Assembly (NCBI GenBank): GCA_024345305.1
Contig: BRON01000019.1
Coordinates: 434,001 to 498,000 of the forward strand
From: Mrakia gelida
Lineage: Eukaryota; Basidiomycota; Tremellomycetes; Cystofilobasidiales; Mrakiaceae
Length of the DNA: 64,000 bases
Direction: 5' to 3'
Below the pieces are notes generated by a model. That model had not been told where the DNA came from. It did not search any database and saw only the letters and a program-made list of their open reading frames with translations. The position numbers and the translations under genes were made by a program. This document shows positions 1 through 11,000 of the stretch, in pieces. Position 1 is the stretch's first letter; the number at the start of each line of letters is the position of its first letter.

Positions 1-352
1 GGGCGAAGTCAGTCGCGTGAGCGAAGCGAGGCGGTTCCACGTTGGCGACTTGCTTCCTTCGACCTGTTCTCGATCTCGGTGGTGGCAAAAGCGCAACCCT
101 CTTCAGGAAAACGAACTCACAGTCGAGGATCCAAACGCCAGGCGCGAATACCCAACCTCGAAGCATGGAGCTGTAGCTGAGGAGGACGGGCGCGATGCTC
201 GAAAGCAGCAAGGCGAAGGAGACGAGCCCGCCACTTCCTCCTCCTGCTGATGCGAGAAGAGAAGCGAGCCCGAAGGTGGCGAACTTGTTGACGATGGAGT
301 GGTTGGAAGGATGGGGAGGCGAGGGTGGGTGGGTGGTATTGAAGGCGTCCAT
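1..352 (-). CDS. Membrane protein, N-terminal part only (runs off left edge)
   Basis: The start codon is the reverse complement of CAT at 350-352. The first exon (121-352) ends at a GTGAGT-type donor at 120. An antisense branch-like CTGAC near position 10 suggests that the acceptor lies just outside the window. The exon encodes about 77 residues: a polar Pro/Ser/His-rich start, then a hydrophobic stretch with a Gly/Ala segment (GLASLLASAGGG) and a Leu/Val-rich segment (FALLLSSIAPVLLSYSS). These look like one or two membrane helices. I do not recognise the family. The rest of the gene lies to the left, so length and function cannot be judged. Confidence 0.5.
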   Translation of the reverse strand, partial: MDAFNTTHPPSPPHPSNHSIVNKFATFGLASLLASAGGGSGGLVSFALLLSSIAPVLLSYSSMLRGWVFAPGVWILDCEFVFLKRVALLPPPRSRTGRRKQVANVEPPRFAHATDFA

Positions 353-695
353 TTTGAAGAAGACGAACGGTGGAGGGGAAGATGGGAGGGTTGATGATGG
401 GTGTCGGGAGGATGGGAGTGCGTTTTGCGAGCCGTCTTTTATGCGTTTGGTGTTCGAGAGATAGGGGTGCGGCGGCGCATGAATACGGCGTGACGGCAGG
501 AGCGAAAGGAATTGAGAGCGAGATCGAGCGAGGCGAAGAAGTAGGAGTGAACGGAGAGTGGGATAGGAAAGAGAGAAACAGAGCGAAGGTCAGCGCAAAG
601 TTCCAGCGCTCAGAGCAGGCGGAAAGAGTGGGAAGAAGAGAATGGCGTGAACGAACGAACGGTGCAGAAAGAGACGCGTCGCCCCCCCTCTTCGC

Positions 696-1672
696 TCACT
701 TTGACACGACCGACTCCCTCACGAACTGAACTCTCCCCTTCATCCGGCTCCTCTCTTCAGTGGCAATCTTCCTACCCTCCCACCTCTCCTCGAGCACCTG
801 CTGACACGCCCTCTCCTGCTCCTCGTTCCCGACCACCAACTTCACTTCATCGACCACGTCCAACAAACAGCCTCTCCAATCGTCTACGTCTTCCTCTCCC
901 CCACCAGCGACCTCATCCAGTACCAAGTCCATCATCCGAGCTCCCTTCTCCCTCTTGAAGGTGCTGATATCGAACGCGACGACGATGTCCCTGCGTCCTT
1001 GAACGAACATGGGCGAGAGGCAGATGGGAGATTCGCTCATGCACCTCTCGAACGAGATGGATTTGACCTCTGTCCAGACCGCTTGATCGAAAGGTATCCA
1101 GGCGAAGGCTTTGTCCATCGAAGTGGTAAGGTTGACGTGAACTGGGTTGAAGAGGTTGAGGAGGATAGACCAAGACTCCTCGTGTTCGTCGACCCCCGGC
1201 TCGACGTTGAAGGAGATGCTGAGATTCCTGATTTGGAGAGGTGAAGAGGAGGAGAATCGATGGAGGGAGAGAAGCTCGTCCCATTCTTCGTCGTCTTGGA
1301 TACCGACGAAGTTGATGGTCCGAGTTTGAGAGAGGGAGAGGAAGGGAGCGAGATGGGGAGGAGGAGGGTTCGAAGGAGGTTGATCCTTAGTAGTTTGCGA
1401 ACGAACAAAAAGAGGTCAGAGCGTGGTCTCGTCAGAGGGGGAAGATAAGAAACGTCGCTCACTGCTGATTTAAGTAGTCGAAACAGTTGATACATGCCTT
1501 GGATGGTGATCTCGTCGTAGAGGAAGGGAGAGGCGAGCTCGAGGAAGGCGAGTGAGACGAGGGATGCGTTGGCGACGGTGGGAGTATCGCAGAACCGGAG
1601 AATCTCTCGTTCGAGCTCGGTGGGGAGGAGAGGGAGGGGTTGAGGTCCCTCCGATTGGGTGCGAGGAGCCAT
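696..1672 (-). CDS. F-box-like protein
   Basis: Two exons (1463-1672 and 696-1385) join in phase 0 and give 299 residues. The N-terminus carries an F-box-like segment: LPTELEREILRFCD, then a Leu/Ala/Ser-rich helix and PFLYDEITI. F-box proteins use this helix to bind Skp1 in SCF ubiquitin ligases, while the C-terminal part would choose the substrate. Here the rest is a loosely repetitive Leu-rich body with no motif I can name. The intron falls right after the F-box-like part, as in three other genes of the window (1964, 26612 and 48851), which points to one gene family. It is transcribed away from the neighbour at 1964 across 291 bp. Fold and exon structure are well supported; ligase function is inferred from the family. 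Confidence 0.75.
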
Positions 1673-1963
1673 AGCGGTGAAAGGTGGTGGTGGGTTGCGG
1701 TCAAACTTGAAAGCGAAGGGAAGGAAGGGAAGATGAGCTCGCTCGTTTTCGGAGGTTCCCCTTCAGCCGCCTCAACCTCCTTTAAAGCTTTGGTTTTATA
1801 CCTTCAAACCAAACCCCTATTACTCTCGCGCATATCCTCATCCCTACCACCCCGAGTCTCGCTTCTCTTCCCTCCAACCACTGCTTGAACGGCCAGCAAA
1901 GACCAGCTCGACTTTCCTCCCCCTCCTCTTCCTTCCTCGATCGTCAGCTCCCCTTTCTACCCA
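1673..1963. promoter_or_regulatory. Divergent promoter between two F-box-like genes
   Basis: These 291 bp separate the start codons of two diverging genes (1672 minus, 1964 plus), so both promoters must lie here or overlap the leaders. A TTTATA-like stretch lies near 1793-1800 and the plus-strand leader is C/T-rich. No specific factor site is recognised. Confidence 0.35.
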
Positions 1964-3054
1964 ATGGCTTCGACAGTGAGTCGACCTCTTCGCTCAAGTA
2001 CACATCTCATCGATGCTCACATTCTTGTCCTTCTCTTTCAGCAATCCTCCTCTCGTCGAGCCCGTCAACTACCGTGGGATGTGCTCGTCCTCGTCTTTCA
2101 ACTCTCGGACGTGCCAACCCTCGCCGTTCTCGGTAGAGTCTCGCTAGACTTCCTGGTCGCCACATCGTCAATCCTCTACAAGTAAATCGAGGTCAAGTCG
2201 CTCGAGCAGTTGGGGAAACTCTTCCGGGAGAGAGAGCAGCGAAAGGCGAGCTCGAGTCCTCCTCCTCCTGCCCCTCCCCCAACTCTCTTTCCGTCTCTGA
2301 CCCTTGCTGCTTCTCCCTCACCCTCCAGAACGCCTCGAAATCATCTCGGATCAACCCTCATCTATCTCTCACCCAACTCCACACCCTCTTCCTCAACCTC
2401 ACCGACGATCCCTCAGTCCTCAACCTCGAGTTTGGCCTCGACCCCGAGGACTACGAAGGCGTCGCGCCTCCCACCCTCAACTTCAGTCGCATCTCCCACC
2501 ACGACCCTCTCCCCATCCAATCTCTTCGACTCGCCTACGCCGAACGGAATTGCGGGGAACTCATCGGTTTCCTACATGCCTACCTCCTCAGTCACCTCAA
2601 CCCTCTTCGTTGCGAGCACAGGAGGACGTTCGTTCGAGGATGCGAGCTCTGGACGTGCATCGACGAGGCTCGTCCCCTCACCGCATGGACTAGGATCAAG
2701 ACGCTGCGACTCGATGGGACCGTCCCCTACATCTTCAACCAGCCTCGGTCAGTCGAGAACACACAGCACAAGTTCAAGATCGGGTTTCTTTCGCGCAAGA
2801 GGTTCGGCGACCTCGACCGGATCGAAATCGTCCTTCCTTCGCTCGCAGGTCTGTACCCAGCAGGGCACGAGAACGCAGTAGCTTATTTGCTGGATGAACT
2901 GGACGGAATCCGGAATTCCTTCGGAGTCGAGGACTTGAAGGACGGGACGATCGTGCTCGAGGTTGGCTCGGAGGATGAGAGGGACGCGGTGGAAAAGGCA
3001 GTTGCTGCTCTCGTTTGGACGAAGGAGAAGTTCCAGGTCGTTCTTGTACAGTAG
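1964..3054 (+). pseudogene. F-box-like gene with premature stop and GC splice donor
   Basis: Exons 1964-1975, 2042-2245 and 2329-3054 give a 314-codon frame that aligns with the gene at 26612: four-codon first exon, 204-nt second exon, third exon of similar length. The F-box-like segment starts RQLPWDVLVLVFQ. Codon 52 is TAA (2183-2185), where the paralogue has a sense codon (SSILYK-stop against APILYGT); the frame then continues cleanly to TAG at 3052-3054. The second intron starts with GC (GCGAGC at 2246) where the paralogue has GTGAGC; it still has CTGAC and ends in CAG. The product is either a 51-residue stub or nothing. A recent loss allele, a base-call error or rare readthrough could also explain the stop. 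Downstream coding sense is well kept, so the loss would be young. Confidence 0.65.
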
Positions 3055-4661
3055 CGTGAGTGTCTCTCTTTCGCTCTCGCTCGGACTGTGACGCACGAAC
3101 TGAACACCGTTCGCTGAACCCTTGCCTCTCCTTGTTTTAGACCCAGACGTGTCGGACAAACCTCCCCATCCCCAAGCCATCTATACCGCTCACTCATCGC
3201 TCCCACTCAAAGATTCTACGCGGCGGCGCTTCCCTCAGCCTAGACTCTCGACTGTGAGTCCCACGTCCCGCCGCTGATCTCGCTTCGTCTCCAACTAACG
3301 CGCGTCGGTCTTCTCTCGCAGCCTTCCCCCTGCTTCTACCGGATCCAGGACGATCGGCGCTCTGGTATGGGTATAAATTATCTATGTATGTATCTTGAAT
3401 GCCTTCCCTCGTCGTCGCACGAGGAGAGAAAGTTCGGGAAAGGTGAGAACGAGACGCTCGCGTTCGAGGTGAGTTTGCTCGTATCTTTTGAAACCAAACC
3501 GAACAACGACCACGCGACGATCTGACCGTGTTATCTCTGGTACCCAGCCTGATATGAACATCATCCCATGCATCTAAGATCGCTGGGCGAGACTGGGCGA
3601 GATGGAGAACAGGATGCTCGACGTTCGACTTGGTGCGTCGCGTGGAAACTTGGCGAGCGAATGGAGATCAAGAGCGATTAGATCTGACTCCCTCTTACTC
3701 GTTGGGTACTTTCCGACTCCCTGGATATAGTGATCAACACGCAAGCCCACTCGTCTCTTCCCTATCGTCTCTCCCACGCTCCAGCGTTGCCTCGAGGTGA
3801 GCTCGACCTCGGTTTGCCCTCGCTTATCTTATCGCGCCCCCTTTGTTTAATGAGCTCACGCTTTCGTTCGTTCTTTCTCCTCTCTAGGCTCGAACCTTCG
3901 AGCTCCTCCTTCTGGGCCTCGTTCAGAGGTACGTTCGAACTTCTCCCAGCGTTCGAGATCGCTCTTTCACGAGCTTCAGCGAGGAGAAAGCGAGCTAACA
4001 GCTCGTCGGTTGTTCCCTCGCCGTTTAGGCGGCTCGGTTTTCTTCCTCGAAGCGTACGTCCGCCTCAACTTTTCTTTGTCGGGTGGATCTAGAGATACAG
4101 GAGAGCACCGGGATACCAGGGAACCGGGATAAAAATCTAAACAAGGGAGATGACGAGGTTTGGAACAGGATGGTGGGGGAAATGACGGGGAAAAACTGAT
4201 CTCCCTCCCCTCGATTCGGAACTCGGCTCGTCCGCGTTCCTCGAAGGGACCTCGCTCATCTCCCTGGGGGCTCTACTGGGGACTCAGGAGGTTAGCAAAG
4301 CTCCAGACTCATCTATAGAATTCACGAGGGAAGTCTATTTTTCGATTTGCTTCCCTTGGGGGCGAGGAGAGAGTCGCGTCGGGCGGTTTGACGAGACTTT
4401 CCTTTCCTTTATTGACACCTCCCTTGGCAGGTTTCTTAGTTCCCCCCTTTCAGCCTGTACCCTTTTTCTTCCCTGAAAAGGGATTCGGCACTGACCTCAC
4501 TCTTCCCTCCAACTGTCATCTTCCTCTCGAAGTTTGCACACCTCACGACCTTTCCCTCTCCCTTTCGACGACCTCGACGACTTCTCCTTCTCACCTCGAC
4601 CTCTCCTCCCTCTTCTCCTCTCTCACCTCCTTCCCCTCCACCTCCTCTTTCCTCGAACATC
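3055..4661. other. Intergenic region with spliced-looking 3' leader and transporter promoter
   Basis: No convincing protein gene is seen in these 1.6 kb. Three intron-like segments follow the F-box-like stop codon: 3056-3140 (GTGAGTG to TTTTAG), about 3252-3321 (GTGAGTC to CTCGCAG) and about 3470-3547 (GTGAGTT to ACCCAG with CTGACC). This suggests a spliced 3' untranslated region or a noncoding transcript. A T/A-rich stretch near 3375-3400 could hold a poly(A) signal. The right half is the promoter and long pyrimidine-rich leader of the sugar transporter. Confidence 0.4.
4264..4281 (+). promoter_or_regulatory. Paired CTGGGG motifs upstream of sugar transporter
   Basis: Two CTGGGG hexamers (4264-4269 and 4276-4281) lie about 390 bp before the transporter start. 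They match the core bound by Mig1/CreA-type glucose repressors (SYGGRG). A repressor site before a sugar transporter is plausible, but the motif is short and the genome is GC-rich, so chance is a real alternative. Confidence 0.25.
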
Positions 4662-7590
4662 ATGTCGACGGACACCAAGGTCGCTGAGACCCACCACAAA
4701 GAGCACAAGGCTCACAAGCCGTTCAAGCCCTGGCCTGCCAACACCAGTGAGCGACGATGGCTCGGTCTTCGAGGATCCAAGCTCGTTACTGGAATCACTG
4801 CGACTGGTGAGCTATTTTCTCTTGATCTCGACCTTGGACTCTTGGGAGCTGGGCCGTCTCGCTTTTCTTATCGCCCTTCGCTCGAGCTCTCGTCGCACCT
4901 CGCTGACCTCGCTGTCTCTTCCTCCCTCGCAGCTACCATGGGATTCCTCCTCTTCGGATACGATCAAGGAGTCATGGCTGGTATTAGTGAGTTATTTTCT
5001 TTCCACCGACGAGCTCCTACCGTGTCCGTCTCGCAGCGCTCTCGCTCGCGGCTGTTCGCCGTTCGCACGTCCCTTTGATCCCCTTCGAGCCGCTGACCTC
5101 GCAAATTTCTTCGGCTTCCAGTCGCATCGAAGCAATTTAACGACGAGTTTTATCAAACCAAATCGTCTGGAAACGACGATGGTGAGCCCATGCGCTCATT
5201 TTTTCGCCGATACCAAGCCTAACTTCTCGATCTGCTTGTTTCTCTTTCAAGTTCACACCGCTACCATCCAGGGAACCGTCGTCGCTGTCTACGAGGTCGG
5301 ATGCCTCTTCGGAGCTCTCTTCGCTTTCTACTACGGAGAAGCCTTTGGCCGAAGACGCATGGTATACTTGGGCTCTTCAATCATGATCTTGGGGTGCGCG
5401 CAGTTTCGCTTCTTCTCCTCGCCCCGCGCTCATTCTGACTTTTTTCCTCCTCCTCCCTTTCAGAACTCTGATTCAAATCACTGCTTTCGGACCTCAGAAG
5501 GGATTCCTCCAGTTCATGATCGGTCGAGTTATCACTGTTCGTCCGACTCTGTCTCTTCTCGTTCCCCGTCCGAACTGACCATCGACGCGTCTTCTTCGTT
5601 CTTCTTTCGGCTCTTACAGGGTCTCGGTAACGGCGCTAACACCTCGACGATCCCTTCTTGGGTTGCCGAGTCTTCGAAGTCCCACAACCGAGGATTCCTT
5701 GTCTGCGTCGAGGCCTCAATGGTCGCCGTCGGAACCTTGATCTGTGAGCAACGACCTCTTGTTCACTCTCGTTGTCGTCGCTCGAGCTGACTCCTTTTTC
5801 TTCTTTCAGCTTACTGGCTCGACTTCGGGCTTTCCTACGTCAACTCGTCTGCTTCCTGGAGGTTCCCCATCGGTCTCCAGATCCTGTTCGCCGTCCTCCT
5901 TTCCCTCGGAATCTTCTGCTTGCCTGAGTGAGTCTCGATTCCGCTCTCGCCTTATTCGTTTCCCCACAATTCTTACTCACTCGCCTTTCTCCTTCCTTCC
6001 CCAGGTCTCCCCGATGGCTCTTTGTTCACGGACACGAGGAGGCTGCCTCTCAAATCATCGCCGATCTCAACAACTCCAACATCGAGGACGAGGGAACTCA
6101 GCGAGAGATCCGACTCATCATCGAGGGAATCAACACCTCTGCCGGTATCTCTGGAGGAACCACCAACCGAGAGCTCTTCGTTGGTGGAAAGAAGCAGCAT
6201 TTCCGACGAATGGCCGTCGGAGCGTCGTCCCAGATCTTCCAGGTTCGTCGTTTTCTCGCTTTTCCTTTCGGCTCGTCGTCGCGTCGCTGACCTTCGGTTT
6301 CCCTTCTCCTCTTGTCCCTTCTGCAGCAACTCGGAGGTTGCAACGCCGTCATCTACTACGCCACTGTTCTCTTCGAGCAGTCTATCGGTCTGGAGACTCG
6401 TCTTGCTCTCGTCCTCGGTGGTGGTGAGTTGATCTCCTTCGCGTCGCCTCTTCTTCGAAACCGTCGCTGATTCCTTCGTTCCACGCGTTCATCTACGAAC
6501 AGTCCTGTCAACGGTCTATGCACTCGCGGCCTTGACTTCCTTCTTCCTCGTAGAGACTCTTGGACGTAGAAAGATGTTCCTGATCGGATCTGCTGTGAGT
6601 AAACATTTCTCTACCTCCCTCGTCTACTTTGCTTCGGCTGACGCGTCTCGTTCTTTCTCCTCACAGGGACAATGCCTCGCCATGGTCATCACTTTCGCCT
6701 GCCTCATCCCTGGAACTCCTGGACCCGCTAAGGGTGGCGCCTTCGGTAAGTCCTCTATTTTTTGCCCTCCGAGCGATCGTCAAAGCTGACTCGATTTCCC
6801 TTTCCCTTTTCTAAGGTCTCTTCCTCTACATCATCTTCTTCGGATCATGCTGGCTCCCCCTTCCTTGGCTTTACCCCGCCGAGCTCAACCCTCTGAGGAT
6901 CCGAACCAAGGCCAACGCCGTCTCTACGATGTCCAACTGGTGAGCCTACCTTTCTCGTCGCTCGTTCGTCTCGACGACGCGTCGAAGCTGACCTCCCCTT
7001 TTCCCTTTCCTTCCAGGCTCTTCAACTTCCTCGTCGTCCAAGTCACTCCCACCATGATCGCTTCCATCGGATGGGGAACCTTCCTCATCTTCGCGGTCGC
7101 CAACGCTCTTTTCATCCCCGTCATCTGGGTCTTCTACCCCGAGACCAAGGGACGAACTCTCGAGGCCATCGATCTCAGTGAGTCGCGGCGCTGCTTCGTC
7201 CTTCTCTCCTCGACTCTCCGAGCTGACCATTTCCGTGTCACTCTCTTCTCCAGTCTTCGCTACCGCCTTCGAGGAGAAGGAGCGACCCGTTCACAGTGAG
7301 TCTTCTCGTCCTCTTCGACGTGACGAAACGAAACGAAACGAACGTCGAACTGACTCGCCCCTCCTCTCTTCCTCCTCTTCCCTTTCTCAGTCGCCCAGCG
7401 AATGCCCTCCATGACCGACGCCGAAGTCGAGCACCTCACTCACAAGATCGATATCCACGACCTTCGAACTGGAGACGCTGAGAAGGCCGTCGGAGGACCT
7501 GGAGAGACTCCCGACTCGTCCACTCCTGCCACCCGAGTTCAGAGCCCTTCGTTCGGAGACGTCGTTGGAGCCGACAAGGGAAACAGGTAG
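4662..7590 (+). CDS. MFS sugar transporter
   Basis: Fifteen exons give about 580 residues of a major facilitator sugar porter, which moves a hexose or related sugar across the plasma membrane. Family signatures appear in order: LFGYDQGVMAGI in helix 1; GEAFGRRRM in the loop between helices 2 and 3; LPESPRWL after helix 6; QQLGGCNAVIYY in helix 7; ETLGRR in the second half; FYPETKGRTLE after helix 12. The soluble tail of about 75 residues is polar and Ser/Thr-rich. The start at 4662 gives a normal cytoplasmic N-terminus, MSTDTKVAE followed by a His/Lys-rich stretch. Introns mostly carry CTGAC branch sites. Substrate cannot be told from sequence; glucose, xylose, galactose or glycerol are all possible. 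The long leader and CTGGGG pair upstream hint at carbon control. Confidence 0.9.
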
Positions 7591-8037
7591 GCTAGATTTT
7601 CTTAGATTACTTACTAGATCTTAGACCCTCTTCCACGTCCCTCTTCCTTCTTTCCTCGCCCTTTGTCTCGCTCTCGTGCTACTTGTTTCGTTGGCCTAAT
7701 AGAAGAAACTGTATCGCTAGTGCTAGTCTATTCGTTCCAGTTTTGCTGCCTTCATCTCATGATCCGTTTATATACACTCGTGCGAGAGAGGGAGAAGTAA
7801 GACGGAGTCGAGAACAAAGAGTGTCGAGAAAGGACGAAAGCGGCAACGTCGACGCGTCTCTATGAACGTCTCCCTCCTCCCACTCTTCGTCAGCTCCTTC
7901 GCGTGCTATCTCGTCTTTCAGAAGCTAAGCCTCCACTCAGAGTGGCGTATACAACTCCATTTCATCCCCAAGAAAGGTGAGCAAGAAGAAACGAAACGTG
8001 ATTAAACTAGACTCCCGAGTCGAGTCCTTTCCCATCC
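7591..8037. other. Convergent intergenic region
   Basis: These 447 bp lie between the 3' ends of the transporter (+) and the Moco gene (-). They hold both 3' untranslated regions. A/T-richer patches near 7590-7625 and 7770-7800 may serve as poly(A) sites. No coding signal was found. Confidence 0.4.
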
Positions 8038-11000
8038 TTACAACTCCCTCTCCCAATCCCCGCTCTTCCCACCACTCTTCTTCACAACCATCAGACCCTC
8101 AATGATCATTTCTTTCCCTGCTACGGCTTTCACCACTGCCAAACCGAAACGAAGAGAGGTCAGCAAAACGTGTCCGTCGTCGGATCGAGGACGAACGAAC
8201 GACAGAAGGCAGGAGGGAGAAAGAGGAAGAAGTCGGACGTACTATCCCAAACGGTGAGGAGAGCGACTGAGGCGCTGGTGAGAGCTTCCATCTGCGAGAG
8301 GGAGATATGAAAGAAAGAGAGAGAGAGACAGAGGTCAGCTCGTTCGTTTCGTTGTCCGACTCAACGCGTCTCCCTAGTTCCCTCCTTCCCTCGTTCTCTC
8401 TATCTTGCTCTCCACTTCCCCTCTCCTTCAGGCCCAGTCAAGCCCAATCCTACCACCAAAACGAACGAGACCTACTCACCTCAACTCCAGTCCCACCAAC
8501 ACACTCAGTCGTCACTCGCACCTTCACCCACCCGCCCCCTCCCTTCTTCCCTCCCTCCTCAGCTTCGGCCTCAAGCTCAAAATCAACCTCCACCCCACTC
8601 AGCGCCAGCGTATGACACAAAGGTATCAGATCCGCCGTTCGTTTAGCAGCCATGATCCCGGCGAGCTGAGCGACGATGAGAGGGTCGCCTTTCTTGTTGA
8701 CCTTCTTTGGCGGGGAAGAGGGTGAGGGTTGGGTGGTGAGGGAGGAGGAGATTAGGTTGGGTGAGTCGGATGAGGGTGAGGGTGAAGGTGGTGCTGGGGG
8801 AGAAGGGAGGAGGAGGGAGAAGGCTGCTTCGGGCTAATTGTGCGAGAAGGAGTGGGAAGGGAGTCAGCTGAGGAAGCGATGGGACGAGGACGAGAAGGAG
8901 AGAGATGGAACGAACGAGGTAGATCTTCCCCACGGCGGTAGCTGTTCGGACGGTTGAGGCTTTCGGAGTGATGCTAACCATGCGAGGGAGGCCGGTTGAG
9001 GAGTTCATGTGGGTGAGGATTGGTGTTGATGGCGGTGTGGAAGGATAGGAGGAGGAGGATCGAGAAGAAGAGGTTGAGAAGGAGGCGCGCTGATATTGGA
9101 GGTGCGAGGGAGATGGCGGAGAGGAAAGTAGAAGGGAGGAGCTGAGTGTGGTAGAAGTGGATGCGAAGGAAGGAGGAATTATAAGTCGGAGATGCTGAGG
9201 AGATGAGAGTCGTAGGGGAGATGGAGTTGTGGGTCGTCGCGTCGTGAGGTGGGTCGTGAGTTTCGTTCGTCGTTGTTGATCATGTTGAGTTCTCGAGACG
9301 GCGTTGTTCCCTGCGTAGTTTAGAAAGCAAGGAACACAAGAGCAGGTCAGGTCAGCTTCGAGGTTTCCCTTCGAGTCGAGCGAGGTAAATCGCGTCGAGA
9401 CGAACAAGACACGACGAGACGAAACAGAGACGAGACGTACGAAGAAGTCACCCACCGATCAAAATCATGGGTCTGTTCAGCCCATCCTTCAACTCGGCCA
9501 TCCCAGCATGTTTCGCCTGCTTCCTTCCCACGGCGAGCCGAATCGTGTCAAGGAGCTGCTCGTCCGTCGCGTTCTCTCGGATTTGGTCTCGGAGAGATAC
9601 TTCGGAGGCGCCGAAGAGACAAACCTGTTGATGGAGAACAGAGGCGAGAGCAAGAAGGTGGAGGAAGGTTATGGAGAAGGAGGAGAGGGGTCAGTAAAAG
9701 ACGAAAAGGGAGGCAGGAAAGTGGAACGAAGGAGAGACGGAGACCAACCTTGAGATTCCCATCAGCCGTAATCCTCAGACGGTTGCAGGTTCCACAGAAG
9801 TGCTCGGTCTGTGCACGAATCGAAGGAGGAGAACGTCAGCTCGGTGATCGAGGATAGAAAGCGAAGAAGGACGAGGAGAGAACGCACCATCGAAGTGATA
9901 AACCCGACCTTCCCTTTGAACCCAGGGACTTTCCACCCTTTACTCGTATCGTTGGGATCGTCCTCGACCTTGGCGAAGTCGGGGTACTTGGCTTGGATGG
10001 TTTCGAGCATGTCGTGGTACGAGAAGAGCTTCCCGTGGGACCATTTGTTGCCTGTTCGTCGCGAAACGAAAACGAAAACGAAGACGCGTCGAAGGTTAGC
10101 TTTTGACTCGTTTCTTTGACCACCGCATCCACTCCTCTTCCAGCCGACAAAGCGAATGAGACGAGAGTGAGCCTCGAACTCACCACTAAAAGGCATGTAC
10201 TCGATGAACCTGACCTCGACCTCTTTCTCCCTCGTCATCTCGACGAAATCGACCAGCTCCTCTTCGTTGAAGTTCCGCATCACCACGACGTTGAGCTTGG
10301 TGGTCAGTCCCTTTGGACGGAGGGAGAGAGCTGTTTCGAGAGATTTGAGGACGGCAGAGTGGCCTTGTCGACGGGTGATGAAGGTGAATTTGGCGGGGAC
10401 GAGGGTGTCGAGACTGAGGGAGGGGAGGAGGTGGAAGAGCGAGCGTGGGGTAGGAAGAGGATGGAGAGTGGAGGGTGTAAGAAGAAGGAAAGAAAAAGAG
10501 GAAGGGGGTGAGCGAGGAGGAGAAGGAAAGGGGCGAGAGATGAGGAAACGAGACGAACGAGATGTTGAGGTGAGTCAAACCGTTCTCGACCATCTCCGGG
10601 AGTTTTCGATGAAGAGCGATCCCGTTCGAGGTCATTCCGATCTGAGTGAGTCCCTTCGGACGTAAGGTGTTCAGGCTAGCTGTAGAGGTGAAGGCGAAGA
10701 CGAAGAAAGCAAGGAGGTGAGCTCTCGTCTCGTCGCGTTCGTCCAAACGGCCGGCTCCTCCCTTCCCACACTTCCTCCCTCCCACCAGTCCAGAACGAGG
10801 TAGCAGTGCACGATATGACTCACCCATGAGCTCCATAATCCCCTTCCTAACGGTCGGCTCCCCTCCGGTCACTCTGATCTTGTTGACTCCCTCGTTGACG
10901 AACAGAGTCGCGATCTTGAGGACCTCTGCGTCCGAGAGCATGTTGACAGCAGGTTGAAGTTCTACTCCGTCTTCGGGCATGCAGTAGGTGCCTAGAGCCG

